Shown: positions 1 through 12,001, numbered from the stretch's first letter. The stretch is 64,000 nt of DNA from Isoetes taiwanensis (GCA_021234155.1 JAJEKV010000042.1:979864-1043863); one strand, 5' to 3'. A program made the numbers and translations. The notes: a model not told the origin generated them from the sequence alone.

Positions 1-960
1 TTCAGATATGGATTTAGGTGTTACACCTTCCTCAGCTGTTTTTCGAACACATGCCTTGCCATCTTCTATAGCCTGAGACGTGTCCATCTTAGAATATCCC
101 ATCACAAAGGTAGTACATCCACATCCATGGCCTCAGTTAAGTGCTGCACATGCTCAACAACTTTTTCTGTTTGGCTATCAAGTGTACTGCTATTTCCAAG
201 CAATTCCCATTCCAACCCGTGAACTCGAAATTATGGGCTTATTTAAACGTTTTTCGTTAGCTGCGCTCTTATGTGCCTTCTAATTCCAATTCTGCATTTT
301 CAAATTCCTCCATGTTTTCTTCGTCCATGAATTCGCTAGGGGATTTACCTGTCAAAGGAAAAAGATATCAAAGATTTGCTTGCTGATATAGAGGAAGTTT
401 GCACCCCTCCAGGACAGATAAAACATATAAATCGACAAGATAAAGGAAAGGCATTGCTTAATAAAGAGAATATTGCAATACAAGGAATCTTTAGAGATGA
501 GCTTGTAGAGAAGAAATGCACTTTGTTACATGAGTGCTACAATATGCCTTATAGAACTGGCATCATTTTTTTTTTTCAGATCCAAATCATGCTGTAGGTG
601 ACATGAAATTGGGTGAAGAATGGTTAGCTGCTACTATTATGAGCATGTCGCCTATGCCTGAGAAGATTTCTATGCATTGCCAAGCTTGCACAGAAATGCC
701 ACAAATGCATGACTTGGTGAGATGGCAAATAGCATTAGTGCTTATTGAGAGCGTTCCTGTGTCTAGACTAGTTAATGCAGTCAGGTTAATTGGACAGCCT
801 ACCAATTCTCCAGCATATGGCTCGGTGCTTCAACAAAATCATCTTCGGCATGCAAACCAAAGAACCTTACAAATGATGCATTTGTACAGATGTGATGCAT
901 CTGCATAATTTCAATTTCTTTTAACTCAACAGACAAACCAGTTTTGACAAAGAGGAAAAG
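1..960. other. Unassigned sequence with two short ORFs
   Basis: Two plus-strand open stretches (376-597 and 603-908) lie end to end and are separated by a poly-T run, but neither translation shows a domain I recognise. They could be remnants of one coding exon. I see no RNA gene, no repeat and no splice-supported exon here. Confidence 0.2.
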
Positions 961-975
961 TTCTCATAGCATTAC

Positions 976-1080
976 CACATGCCCAAACTCATGAAGGAAT
1001 TTCTCTACTTCAGAATATCGTAGCAAAAATTTGTCCTCCACCGAAGGCATGAAACTGGCAAGTAATGCTGCAACTGGCAT
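976..1080 (-). pseudogene. Orphan exon of an M3 (thimet) oligopeptidase
   Basis: On the minus strand 35 codons sit exactly between an AG acceptor and a GT donor. The translation ends in RYSEVEKFLHEFGHV, matching the M3 metallopeptidase zinc site: HEFGH is the HExxH motif, preceded by the typical LRFSEV-like segment. Thimet and organellar oligopeptidases use this site to cleave short peptides. No other exon of the family is visible within about 1 kb on either side, and the flanks are repeats, so this is most likely a captured or stranded exon rather than a working gene. The splice sites look intact. A complete gene would need further exons left of the window or further upstream, which I cannot see. 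Confidence 0.6.
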
Positions 1081-1202
1081 CTTACAATGATAAAATACAA
1101 TAGCAGTCAGTATATTCATGGACAAGTTGCAAATATATTGAAAATACTTGTTATACAGACCCAAGGGATGTTGGGCTTTTATGAATAATACATCAGATAT
1201 CC

Positions 1203-1560
1203 CCTCGATCCGAGACATCGGATCGCCATTCTAGAATGGGACGAGCATGCATGTCTTGCATGCTTGCGGGCGGCGCATGCCCGTTTTGGTTGGGAGTTCG
1301 CTATTTTAGGCGCATTTCTGCATCAACGTCTCATCGGCGCTTCCTCTTCTCTCTCAGCAGTACCTTATTCTCTTTGAATTATTTCCAGGCAGGGGAGGGG
1401 CTTCTTCCTACTTGGTTTGGCCAATTTGGCGTTTCTTTCTTGGTCCTTTTCCGGCCTTTAGCCATCGTTTTGTGACCTTCGTCCTCGATCCTAGTTTTGT
1501 AAGGAAGTTCTCTGGTATTCGGGCGGTTTGTTGATTTCCTGCGAGTCCCATTCTAGAATC
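1203..1560 (+). repeat. Dispersed repeat R1, short copy
   Basis: The first ~180 bp are almost identical to 1562-1738, and the last ~40 bp (ending at GCGAGTCCCATTC) match the end of the next copy near 2200. It is therefore a shorter copy of the same unit as 1562-2206. The start has an inverted motif (CATTCTAGAATG). Related copies are at about 17930-18690 (minus) and 63608-64000. It has no ORF of its own and resembles a non-autonomous retroelement or an LTR-like unit. Confidence 0.6.
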
Positions 1561-1561
1561 C

Positions 1562-2206
1562 CCTCGATCCGAGACATCGGATCGCCATTCTAGAATGGGA
1601 CGAGCATGCATGTCTTGCATGCATGCGGGCGGCGCATGCCCATTTTGGTTGGGAGTTCGCTATTTTAGGCGCGTTTCTGCATCAACGTCTCATCGGCGCT
1701 TCCTCTTCTCTCTCAGCAGTACCTTATTCTCTTTGAACCCACCCTCCCCCCCTTTTTTGTTTATTATATTTGTCGCATGGCACGCGCGTAATCAGCCCAC
1801 TCTGGGAGGTTTGTTTTGTTTCGTTTTTTTGATGTTGGTGATGTGCAGGTACAGGTTGGCGAGCGGCATCTGTTTCGACTTCTCCATTCGTGGGTTTTGG
1901 AAGTGATTTCTCTGCCTTGCGTTTGTCTAAGCCCCTTGCCGAAGGTTTATCACTAGGGTTTTTCCTCGAAAACCCGAAAGGGCGGGGTTTTTAAATCCCG
2001 GTGATAAGCTTTCGGCAGGTACACCAGCCGAACATCTGTTAGCATTGTATTTTTGGGGTTCAAATGTTATAATTGGATTTTCCCTTTATTTTTCGTGGGT
2101 AGTTCGCATGTGTGCGGCTACCCACTATCCACCATTGTAGAAAATTTGCTGAGATGAATGAGAAGCCTAGTCTAGTCGGCGGTTTGTTGGTTTCCTGCGA
2201 GTCCCA
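1562..2206 (+). repeat. Dispersed repeat R1, long copy
   Basis: This is a longer copy of the repeat at 1203-1560, placed directly behind it. It adds an internal part with the structured motif at 1938-2015 and a hairpin at about 2096-2127 (GTGGGTAG pairing with CTACCCAC). The minus-strand copy at 17.9-18.7 kb keeps an equivalent hairpin with different loop sequence. No protein is encoded. Class is uncertain (TRIM, SINE or LINE 3' region). Confidence 0.55.
1938..2015 (+). other. Structured RNA-like motif, copy 1
   Basis: A closing stem (GCCGAAG...TTATCAC at 1938-1953 with GTGATAA...CTTTCGGC at 2001-2015) encloses a hairpin GGGTTTT/AAAACCC with loop TCCTCG and a second element GGGCGGGG...AAATCCC. 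An 85-nt relative at 58889-58973 (minus) has the same layout with different paired bases, and a partial relative lies at 18061-18115. It is not a tRNA, and I could not fit the hammerhead core. Confidence 0.5.
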
Positions 2207-2933
2207 TTCAGATATGCTACTTTTACCTAGTCATAACTTATGTTCTACACGTTTTGCAGTTATCCTCTTATTTTCCAGTTTATATATGTAGACTCATTTT
2301 TTGAGTTCCTTATATCTATCACCCCATCTGACAGACCCATGTCCCTCTTGCAATGCCATAACTAGGTCATTCACGGGTCTCAGAAATGCCCATCCATAAC
2401 ACCAATTCGGTTTCACAGCATGCGCAAGACATGGTTATTATTCACGACTCGCTTATGCTGACACGCATACACTAGTTTCCAGGTTGCAGTGGGAGGTATC
2501 CATCTTCAAACATATCCATCATTTTGGTGAGAGACTCGTCTGGAGGGGGAAAACCGGCCGATAGATAGGCATATCTTTCATCACAGCAGTGTACAACATT
2601 TTGAAAAAATATCTAAGAAGCACAATTTCATTATAATGGGAAAATTTTTAGTAAACTGGAATTTTTTTATTATGGGGGTTGTATAGACCTTATGCAGGGG
2701 TTGTATACACGGTACCAAGACTGTATCATAGACCTTATGCGGGGTTGTATACACGATACAAGATTACCAGATCATAGACCTTATGGGGTTTAGGACACGG
2801 CAAGCACCGTGTATCATACATACATGAATATTTAGAGAACATAATAACACGGTATCATATACCAACTTCCAAACACAATTATAGAGACAGAAGTATGAAC
2901 TATGTATGTCCCTAGTAACCTTCCCCCAGGTTC
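2207..2933. other. Non-coding stretch with a short tandem repeat
   Basis: No gene is visible. At about 2685-2790 a unit built on GACCTTATG..GGGGTTGTATACACG is repeated about three times with divergence. The rest is AT-rich and unremarkable. Confidence 0.5.
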
Positions 2934-3576
2934 CTAACCCCTTCCCCTTCCCCTGCGAGGTCTAACCCATGCATCTGGGTTAGGAGTCAAGAGCTCACGC
3001 TCCTCCCAGCCTGATTCTTCCCACCATATGGGGTACCTAGTCATTAGAAAAAGTAATTCCACAGGATGATACTCACGGAAGAAGAGCGGACCCAACTCCA
3101 CAAAACCGTTGTACACGTTGTAGTACACCCTAATAAGGCCATACATCTGTCCCTTACAAATTTCATGAATGAACTCTGATATGTATGCATCCAGAGAGTG
3201 TGCTAAATATCCAGCACGAAGAAGAGGCCTCAATTCTTTGTAGCATCTCGGCCCGGATAAGGAGGGGTTCAAGCATTCCCCTCATTGCAAGTCTCCTATA
3301 ACATTCAGATGGATTAATTTCCATCAGTGGCTCATGACCACAATCAAATCGCTCCAGAATGAAGTTGATCAACTCCATTGTAAGCTCCTTGGTGGGACTG
3401 TGGCGCAACCTCCACTCCAAGAAATGGTCCCATAGCTCATCCATTCCAGGCCGCAATGTATCGAATGCATGCTTGCGGTGCCTTCGAGGATTGGGTCCAA
3501 TCATTTGCAAAAGCAAGCAAGGATCACCAACGGAGCAAGGAACACGTAGCAGAGCAAGTAGCAAGTTCAAGAGCAA
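2934..3576 (-). pseudogene. Unrecognised broken ORF
   Basis: Two overlapping minus-strand open frames (3163-3576 and 2934-3272, different frames) look like one coding region with a frame break near 3250. The joined translation is fairly rich in Trp, Tyr and Arg and ends in an Arg/Gly-rich tail. I recognise no domain. Its upstream part runs into the minisatellite at 3480-3965, so the true start cannot be placed. It could be the remnant of a mobile-element protein. Coding status is uncertain. Confidence 0.3.
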
Positions 3577-3965
3577 GCAAGAAGATCAAGTAGCAGGGAG
3601 CACGGGAATGAAGTAGCAAGGAACAAGGATCAAGATCAAGTAGCAAGATGCAATGAACAAGGAAGATCAAGTAGCAAGAAGATCAAGGAACACGGAAGAT
3701 CAAGGAGCAAGAAGCAAGGATCAAGATCAAGTAGCAAGGAACAAGATCAAGTAGCAAGATCAAGAGCAAGGAACAAGATCAAGTAGCAAGGAGCACGGAA
3801 TGAAGTAGCAAGGAACAAGGATCAAGATCAAGTAGCAAGAAGCAATGAACAAGGAAGATCAAGTAGCAAGAAGATCAAGGAACAAGGAAGATCAAGTAGC
3901 AAGAAGATCAAGGAACAAGGAAGATGAAGGAGCAAGAAGCAAGGATCAAGATCAAGTAGCAAGGT
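3480..3965. repeat. Minisatellite of GATCAAGTAGCAAG-type units
   Basis: Imperfect units combining AAGATCAAG, GAACAAGG and AGTAGCAAG are repeated over nearly 500 bp, with higher-order copies (one about 130-bp block recurs). It has strong strand asymmetry, with purines on the plus strand. It is non-coding. Confidence 0.8.
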
Positions 3966-4011
3966 GAAAAGTGAGAAGTGAAAACAAGGTAAAAGAATTT
4001 ATAGCTACGAA

Positions 4012-4133
4012 TCCAATAATGTTGAAGTATAATACCAATAATGTTGAAGTATAATACCAATAATCTTGACGATATAATACCAATAATGCTCACGTATAAT
4101 ACCAATAATGCTGAAGTATTATACCAATAATTC
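4012..4133. repeat. 22-23 bp AT-rich tandem repeat
   Basis: About five and a half copies of a unit like CCAATAATGTTGAAGTATAA lie head to tail, with substitutions increasing to the right. Confidence 0.8.
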
Positions 4134-4812
4134 TACAACGACTATAAAAGCAGCTCCATTCGGTAAGTCATTCATCTCCCATGGCTTATAATATTTATGA
4201 AGATCAGTTTGAGACCATTCTTTGCTCCATGAGCTACAATGATATTAATCATTTGCATACATAAAGGTGTTAATTTGGATCCTTACTTACAATCCAAAGC
4301 AGAAGGTCGTGAGTGTGATTGCCCCGGCCTTACTCGTGTTGTGATCCATCTTCTTTGGGTTCCTGAGTGCCATGCCTACGAGCTAAATGCGATCACAATA
4401 GCAGGGATTGATGATGAGTGAATCATCGACTCTATAATGCCATCAATAATATGTGCATCTAAATTATATGTATGCCATCAATAATGTGTGCATCAGATGT
4501 AATGATGTGTATTAAACACCTATTATAAAAGATGTAAGGATGTTAGTATAAGCATAATGGAAGCTAATTGATGTATCGACAACGTATTAATTGTCCAAAA
4601 TGCTTAAGTATTATAGCAAAAGAAATTACATACATGATTATCGAGAACATGGTGAGATTGAGAGCTTTTAGCTAATGCTATGTCCCCCACATGTCAACAA
4701 TGTATTTTGGAATCTGAGCAGTCTTAGGTCTTTTGCCATTTGCATCCCATGCATAATGTATGGCATCTAACTTCTCATACCTTGATGGATCGATGGATTG
4801 GGTCGCTAACGT
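4134..4812. other. Non-coding or unassigned stretch
   Basis: A 60-codon ORF (4239-4421, plus) ends in GIDDE and has no recognisable domain. A short direct repeat (ATGCCATCAATAAT..GTGCATC) occurs near 4438-4495. Nothing else is supported. Confidence 0.3.
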
Positions 4813-6997
4813 TTAGTTAAGCAACCCTGTATAGTCACGACCAAACGGGCATCCACCATGATACATAAATGTGACCATAATTGGTAGACTCGGATCTAGG
4901 ATGGCATCTTCTTCTCGTAAAGCCCAACCACGTTGGAGTTTCATCGCTCTGTGTCGGACTAAAACAAACATACCTTTCGTAACATGTGCATGAGGATCGA
5001 ACTCATCCATAGGCCTTATTTGGGCGCCCATCTGGCTGGCCCACAATACGTAGGCAAAGGTCTTACAAGCACATCGGGCTTCATCGACCTCTCCGGAGTA
5101 AATGCAGCTTGTAGAGGTTCTTGCCTTGTAATGCAACCAAAAGTTATCATTTTGAGGTCGATCCCCGAGATACATCTTCCAAACACACAAGAATCTCCTT
5201 CCAGTAATCCATAGTTGCTTTGTACTGTCGTGCAAACACACTATCTTCTTGATTTTTGCAGAAGGAATTCCATAATGCTATGTACTTGCTTATGCTGTCT
5301 GCCAGGCCAGGGAGATCTTTCAATGTCTTCCTTGGAGGGATATTTTTAGGCACCCCCGTTGGTAACGTTGGCTCACCATTTTCATCCTCCTTCCACATTC
5401 TTATTCCTTTTTCTGGAATCCACTCTTTATGGGTTGGCCGCATCTTATATTGCATAATGGGCCATATCCCATCCATTTTAAATCGGAATAGCAATGGGTC
5501 GGTATGGCCTGTTAGACGTTGGCCTTTATCAGGGATATATCCCTTGACAAAGCCTTTCCAATCTGGAACTTCATCCACAAAATATGGAACAGGAGACTTT
5601 GCATTGCACTTGCTAAACAAGTAAAGCAAATCAGGCAAAGTTAGAGCATCCGATGAACTCATTAACGTCGAAAAGTTCCCGAACAATGCATCAATATCGT
5701 CATGAGTATGCCCAACCATCATGAAGCCAACCTGAATCTCATCGAATACCTTAACACATATCTATTTTTATTTTGACCCGATGCATTATCCAACTGTAAG
5801 TAGAGATTTCGAGGAAGAGGATTGAAGCCTTCTAAGTTGGCACTAGAAGATGAAGGCATCTTCTCTTGTGTCTGCGCTAGCTTATGCTGAAGTGGTCGAG
5901 TATCTTTTAGGGCTTGCATCAATTTGCAATCTGTAGTTCTGCTTCCACACAGATCACCACACTTGTCTTCTTCCGGCAACTCAAGATAGTGTAGGATCCT
6001 AGAAAGTGATCCAACATGAAAGTTTGAGTCATCCTTCCAAAGATCAAGAGAGAAATGGCCATAAGCCCGTCCACCATGACCATGTGTCAATGCTCCTGTC
6101 AAGCTGCTCTTCAAGCGATCTCCTCTCCAAACAGACTTTGCGAGATGGTGACTTCTTGGTGTGAGTGTTTTGACCTGATCCATCTTATCATGTATTATGC
6201 AAAGGTGACTATCAGGCGAACGATGTGATAATGCACGCCAATGCCAATATTGACTCCTACAGGAACGTTGTTCCAACATATGTGCCCGCCGTTGAATTGA
6301 AAGGTTACGCCTCTCCCTTGTATCTTTTGCAATTTCTGCTTGATGACTACACATATGTTACACTTGGAGAATGCTGTATTTTTTGCTATGTTGACGTCTG
6401 GAAACTCCTTCTTCCAAATATTGTAAAAAGAGGGCAAGGTTACACTCTTTCCTGTCAATTCTTCCACCACGGCACCCACTTCCTTATGTATGCTCTTCTT
6501 ATTAAGAATGGAAGGAAGTTTGCGAACATTCTCCCTTATATCATCCTTCCCTTTTTTGCTTCTATGTGGAATGCTCTCCGCATTCTCACTAATGAAGGTA
6601 TCAAGCACACTTTCTGTAGCTAGTGTCACAGATCTAGGCTTCTTAGAGCCTGTATTACCATGCTCTGCCCGTTTTCCACCTAACTCGAACCTCTTCCTCC
6701 AACTATAAAACGTAGACTGAGCAACTCCTAAAGCCACGCGCCATGCGAATTGACAGCACTCCACTCCAGAGACCACTACTTTCGCCTCCGACTGCCCTGT
6801 ATAAGTTACACTCAACACATCAAAAACAAGCGTAATCCTGGCACTGCTTGATTGAGAATAAAATTCTTTTCTTAAGGCACATACTTGCTCTCGGCTCAGT
6901 TTTTTGACACATTCGTCCTTGCAGCATGTTGATTTTAGAGCACTCTTGATTGACTTGGAAGCGCACATCCTCTCCTCCTTCCTATCCCCCTTTGGTT
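4813..6997 (-). pseudogene. DUF7869-type protein, C-terminal part (broken gene)
   Basis: On the minus strand, successive frames (6195-6968, 5719-6354, 5147-5722, 4813-5241) read as one protein with frame breaks near 6340, 5740 and 5170. Landmarks in order are a Cys/Lys-rich start (STCCKDECVKKLSREQV), a helix-turn-helix-like TFYSWRKRFE, FSKCNICVVIKQ, MDQVKTLTPRSH, QLDNASGQNKNRYV and VGHTHDDIDALF. The DN..NKN and GHTHxDID motifs are the signature of the DUF7869 family, which looks like a DDE-nuclease (transposase-like) fold. About a dozen residues expected between NKNRYV and the next helix are missing, so there is also a small deletion. The gene continues upstream on the far side of the 7007-11041 element. 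It is surely inactive as it stands. Function in the family is not established. Confidence 0.7.
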
Positions 6998-7006
6998 CCC
7001 TCCTGA
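6998..7006. repeat. Target-site duplication, left copy
   Basis: CCCTCCTGA here matches CCCTCTTCA at 11042-11050 in seven of nine positions, directly outside the inverted repeats of the 7007-11041 element. Confidence 0.65.
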
Positions 7007-10000
7007 CATTAGGGCGGATTTGGGGTCTGAAAATGGCCTCCTATCAGCTATTCCACGTCATATTTCCGCTCCTTTTTTCCCATGCCACCTAGGATACCAA
7101 AATCTCATCATTACAGATTTACTTGGAATATTCTCCCGGAATAAGGGGGATTGCGCATTCATGGCGCCATATGTATTTAATTCTGTTGGTTGTCAGACAG
7201 GCTGATGCAACATGTGGCGCTTCTAAAAAGCCACTTGCATTATAGCATACCTGCAACTCATGGCGGTGCCTCTTGGTTTATCAGATACCAAGCGTGCGTG
7301 TCACCGATTCTTGGCGCTTATTTTCATTTAGAGGCCATGGCCATACAAGCTTCCGCCTTCCACATTTCAAAATTTGAATGTAGGTTGAAGCTTTGTATCG
7401 GACTTTTCATTTTGAGGCGCTGCGACTGCGCCTTATGGGTGGTTCACATGGAGAAGTTTAGGCCCTCCGGCTGAGTTCTGGCGCGAGTCAGCACTGATTA
7501 AAAAATTCAGCGGTTGCATCAGCTACGCAAGTTGGATCTTGCAAGGGCTGATTTTCCAAAGCAGGGCTGAATTTTTTACCTCAGCCCAAGTTCAGTGAGG
7601 TTTTAAGCCGCCGCTAGATCGGATCCATGTGAACCCAAAGATTAACCGAGATCTTTACTTCATCCCAATACAGGCTTTCCGCCCCCTACAATTCGAAATT
7701 TGAATTTGCTTAATGTATAAAAGCATGGATTGTAGGAGAATGGACTTTTCGATTTCCATATGCACGTTGCAAATTTCAAAAACGAGGTTAGTACGGACGT
7801 TCGGCTCACACGAAGCGAATTGTGCTGGGGCATACAAATTGTACACCTTCATTTCGCGCCGTGCGATCCACGCAGTATGGAAGCTCCAAATGATGTGTGG
7901 ATAAGGATCCAACTGACTCACGAATATGCTCCAGTCTTCAATCGCAAAAAAAGAGGTCTAAAAAATAAGAACTTAGACCTCGACGTGTTGTGTCTTGCAG
8001 GCTCAAAAAGTGTTGACATCTGGGCGGATGGCAGTTTATATCCATTGGATCCGTTGAGTAGCAAGAAACCGTCATATTAGGACGTTTCAAGTTTAGTCCG
8101 ATTTTGTGGTGACGGTAACTCTGGCCTCCTAGGATATTGTGAGAGATTGAGAGAGGATGAAGGCATTCGGAATCGAATACAGTTCCTTGAGATGAGCTGC
8201 TTCCGATAAGGAAGGGGAAATGTCCGTGAAGATGCTAATAAATGACATTATACTTTGCAATGTGAAGGGTTTATACATTCTTGAAGTACAAAGGTTATGG
8301 TGTTTGTGTTTAGATACCGCTAATACAAGAAGGCTTTGACTACCTTTAACAATAGATTCCTTTAAAACTCTATTGCTATTTAAATTATAGCAAAAATGAG
8401 TCTTGAAACTCTTTAAGTAGTAGAAGAACTCTTTGACTAGTTATCCATTTGATGACCATTTTTTAAGAAAATATGATATGTGACATTCTTATATGCAAAC
8501 ATTCATAAAATTTATGAACATTGAAGGTCAAAGCCATCCTTGTTTAAAGAGGATTCGCCTGGTGTGATCCTTGCGTAAAAAAGTAAATAGAAACACAAAT
8601 ATTCAACTTACAACTTAGCGTAAACAAATAGTATTTTAATAAACCAACACTTTATATACTAACACTTTACACTTTAAATAAGATATTTCTTTCTTTCCTT
8701 TTACTTGAAAGCTATTTTTTTTCAAGATGGATCACACCAAGTGAATAATACATATGCAAAAAAAAAGGGACACACTAAATTCGCATGGTGTGATCCACTT
8801 TCTTATTTGTTGTCAAATTAAAATTAAACACAAGTACTCATTCCTATTTGTATCTAAAATGCTTTACCACACTTAAGTACATAAGTCATTATCCCTTTTC
8901 AAAGAGCATATTATTTTTCAAGAAGGATCACACCAAGCGAATAGTACATATGCAACAAAAATGGAACACACTAAATTCGCATCGTGTGATCCACTTTCTT
9001 ATTTGTTGTCAAATTAAAATTAAACACAAGTACCCCTTCTCATTTAATGCTTTACCACCCCAAGTGCATAAAGTTATTAGTCCTTTTCAAAGAGCATATC
9101 TTTTTTTTAAGAAGGATCACATCAAGCATCCTATTTGCATCTAAAATACTTTACCAACTCTAGTAGTACATAAAGTTATTAGCCCTTTTCAAAAAGCAAA
9201 CACTTTATCAATAAATGAGCACGTCACATATCCACACTTAACTTCAAATAAGACACTTCTATTAAAAGATAATCAAAGTAATTTTACTATAGGAAGTCAT
9301 GTTTTTCCAAAAAGATCACACCAAGCGAATTTTGTATAAGCTAAAAGGTTGGAATATACTAAATTCGCATGGTGTGATCCACTTTCTTGTTTGTTGTCAA
9401 TAGATAATAACACCAAGACCCTCATCAATAGTCTCCCATTTGCATATAAAATATGTATTATTCCAAGTTATATTATGTTTTATGAACTAAACTTTTTCAA
9501 AGAGGGTCCCAAAGCAAAATACAAACACATAATCAATAAGCCAACACTTTACCAACAACCAAAGCTTTATTAAATAAGATTTTTATGTTATTTTATCAAA
9601 CCTAACAATGTTTCCATATGTGACACTTTGAGTTAACTGATCCAAAGGCTCATGAAAGCGACATTTTATACAATATGTCTTTGGAGCTTTTGTGTCGTGG
9701 CATTAGTAAACACCTCTAATGGAGCAAATATTTTGTAACTCATTTTTTCAACAACCCTGGATGCACGTCTTATCAAACATTTCTTCATTGCAAGGACACC
9801 ATTCTCATAAGGCTTGCACAATTCGCTTAAACGAGGTCATGGGACGACTTTCAAGCTCGGCTCCCACAATTTTACAACGTAAAACTAGATGCCCATTGCC
9901 CTGAATGTATATCTTGGAAAAGCATGTCTCTTATGTCCATATGTTAGACAACAACGATGCCAGTAATGCTTTTCCCTAGTCCCAAATCCCCGACATCTGA

Positions 10001-11041
10001 TAAATATAGCCCAAAGAAAAATATTTGATTCAGTGAGTGAATATAAATCAAGAAGAGGGAAGAAAAAGAAGCAAGGATCACATGACGCGAAATCTCACTA
10101 CACATTTACAAAGTGCATATGCATTTTCGCATGGTGTGATCCATGTATTATTGAGGGTGCAAATTTGCAAATATCCTCCTCTTCAAACCCCTTCCCCCCC
10201 TCCCTTCCCTTTTTTTTTTGCAATATACTATCCATAGCATTTATTTTGAACCCTATAGTTCTACCTATTCATTGCGTGTATGAATGTCGCCCGTGATGTA
10301 ACTCCATAGTCATCCTTCGTTAAGGATAGCATTTTCACCCACAAGCCTATGGATAGATATCCTTCCACCATCACGCCTTTTATTGTTTTGTAAGTGATGA
10401 ACTGGCTGGAAGCAATGTAGGAGTACTAGGAGCAATGATGGATGCAATTAGAGATCTGGTCGGTCGTTGAATTGTAAGAATGAATGGCGGGGAGCAATAC
10501 GATTTATGGGAAGAGCTGAAAAGTAGGAAAACCGGAAGAATGAAAATTTGGGTAGTAAAAACATGGCATGTAACGTATGTTTGCTTGTCCGCGACATCGT
10601 CCTCGCCGTTGTTGCTTAACTCTATGCTCGCGCCGAAAAAACACGTGACACTATTGGAGACTTGATTCCAAATGAAGAGCGATATGAGAGGATGCACGTA
10701 AGCGGTGCTAATGTGAACAATGGAAATCTTGGTGCCAAAATTTGAAAAGGTGGTTGGTGCATGTGGGCATGTGCACAGTAGGCGGGAAAAGTAGCCATTA
10801 TTTTGGTCCGCGATACGATTTTCGAAAAATGCGGGCCATTAATGTGGTTGCAATGAATGCACAAACATGTCCTATGAAATTTCGCCATGTGGATGCCAAG
10901 TAAGCCTGCTCCTCTTTCTACTTGCCAACTAATACTGACTTTGGAAAAAAATGCGCAAACATCATTGGTCGCGAGAAACATGACGTGGAATTCTGGCATC
11001 CAAGATAAGGGCCATTTTGAGACCCCAAATCCGCCCTAATG
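7007..11041. mobile_element. MULE-like TIR element inserted in the DUF7869 gene
   Basis: The ends are inverted repeats. About 25 bp from CATTAGGGCGGATTTGGGGT is almost perfect, and similarity continues with gaps to a shared CCACGTCA about 55-60 bp in. Flanking 9-bp direct repeats fit Mutator-like elements. Removing the element plus one 9-bp copy joins ...KYTYVKR (upstream side) to EPKGDRKEER (downstream side) in one open frame, which independently supports the boundaries. I see no transposase inside, so it is non-autonomous. Contents: an unrecognised ORF (7760-8080), AT-rich sequence, and a series of ~60-70 bp hairpins at 8.7-10.1 kb. Confidence 0.75.
8729..10142. repeat. Series of GGATCACACCA hairpins inside the MULE
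   Basis: Four imperfect inverted repeats at 8729-8796, 8935-8992, 9313-9380 and 10075-10142 each start with (G)GATCACACCAAGCGAAT or a variant and end with ATTCGCATGGTGTGATCC. Lone halves occur at 8556-8572 and 9115-9127. Sequence between copies is also partly repeated (TTATTTGTTGTCAA, CCTTTTCAAAGAGCATA). These could be nested MITEs or a local amplification of one hairpin. Confidence 0.7.
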
Positions 11042-11933
11042 CCCTCTTCACATATGTATATTTCCTTTTCCTCTTGAATTGCTTCTCAACATCAGCTTCC
11101 AAGCACTCAACTTCTAAGTCATCCTGTTCGAGAGCAGCTCGAGCTTGTAAATGTTGTGAAACTGTCCTACCATCATGAAGCAAAACATCATGGGTCTCCC
11201 AGGTTACTAGACTGTTAGCTATAGGCCTCTCAGCACAAGCATGACATGACCTGATATTTTGGTTTCCCGTTGGATCTATTATGTTACCCACTGAAAGCCC
11301 GACCTTTGATACACCCAAGAACTCATCGTCTATAGCATCCTGAGGATCACTAAAGACTATATTCGCCTCCGAATATTTAGATCCAATGCAAGAATGGAGA
11401 ATGTAGCATGGCAAACCTAGTAGATCTGTTCTGGAGTAGTAGATCGTCTCATCTTTGAGGCTTAAACAACCCGAGACCAAGGCGGGCAGCTAGATTCTCA
11501 TGACCTCCAATCTCCTCTACTATCTCGCGTCTTCTTCATTTGTTCTTTGTGTTGCTTGGTTCACCACGAGTGGCGATTGAAACCGATGTCCGTGAGACTC
11601 TTGGCACGGATGATGGTGGACTACTAGATGAATCCTCTTCTGAAGAGGGCAAATTGAGGGATCTCGAAGACGTATCTTCACTTGAGGGGAACTCATTTTG
11701 TTTTACATCCCTCTTAGGCCACTGAATGAATGTGCCTACTGCCTCACCAATGTTATCTGCCCCTCTGCAGGGGACTGGAAGCTCGGTCGATGGGATCACG
11801 GACTCCGTGACCTCAATAGCTACATTTGAAGGGTCTATTTCCTTCCCATGAAGAGTGGTTCTATTCAAAATATGTCCCCGGGCAACAATAGTCCTTCCGA
11901 CGAATAGGTTGTACAGGGGAAAATTGAACCTGT
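11041..11933 (-). pseudogene. DUF8039-like N-terminal part of the same broken gene
   Basis: Minus strand. A possible acceptor near 11933 opens a frame reading YNLFVGRTIVARGHILN and then GTFIQWPKRDV, the pattern of the DUF8039-type module found beside plant transposon proteins. An Ser/Glu-rich low-complexity segment follows. An in-frame TGA near 11536 is followed by more readable sequence (RRREIVEEIGGHENLAARL), then the frame shifts into 10962-11480, which runs to KYTYVKR at the MULE boundary. This is the upstream half of the gene whose C-terminal half is at 4813-6997. The stop and the shift mean it was already decaying or decayed after the insertion. Exons further upstream are not visible. 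Confidence 0.55.
11042..11050. repeat. Target-site duplication, right copy
   Basis: CCCTCTTCA directly follows the right inverted repeat of the MULE-like element and matches the left copy (6998-7006) with two mismatches. Confidence 0.65.
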
Positions 11934-12001
11934 TTCAATCAAGCAAGTCGACACTTTTTAGAACATATGAAATAGACGAAAAATAAGCAATAAATAAGCG
12001 A

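Noticed and set aside
1938-2015. Hammerhead ribozyme
   Set aside because: The fold has three helices, but the CUGAUGA and GAAA core order needed for a hammerhead is absent.
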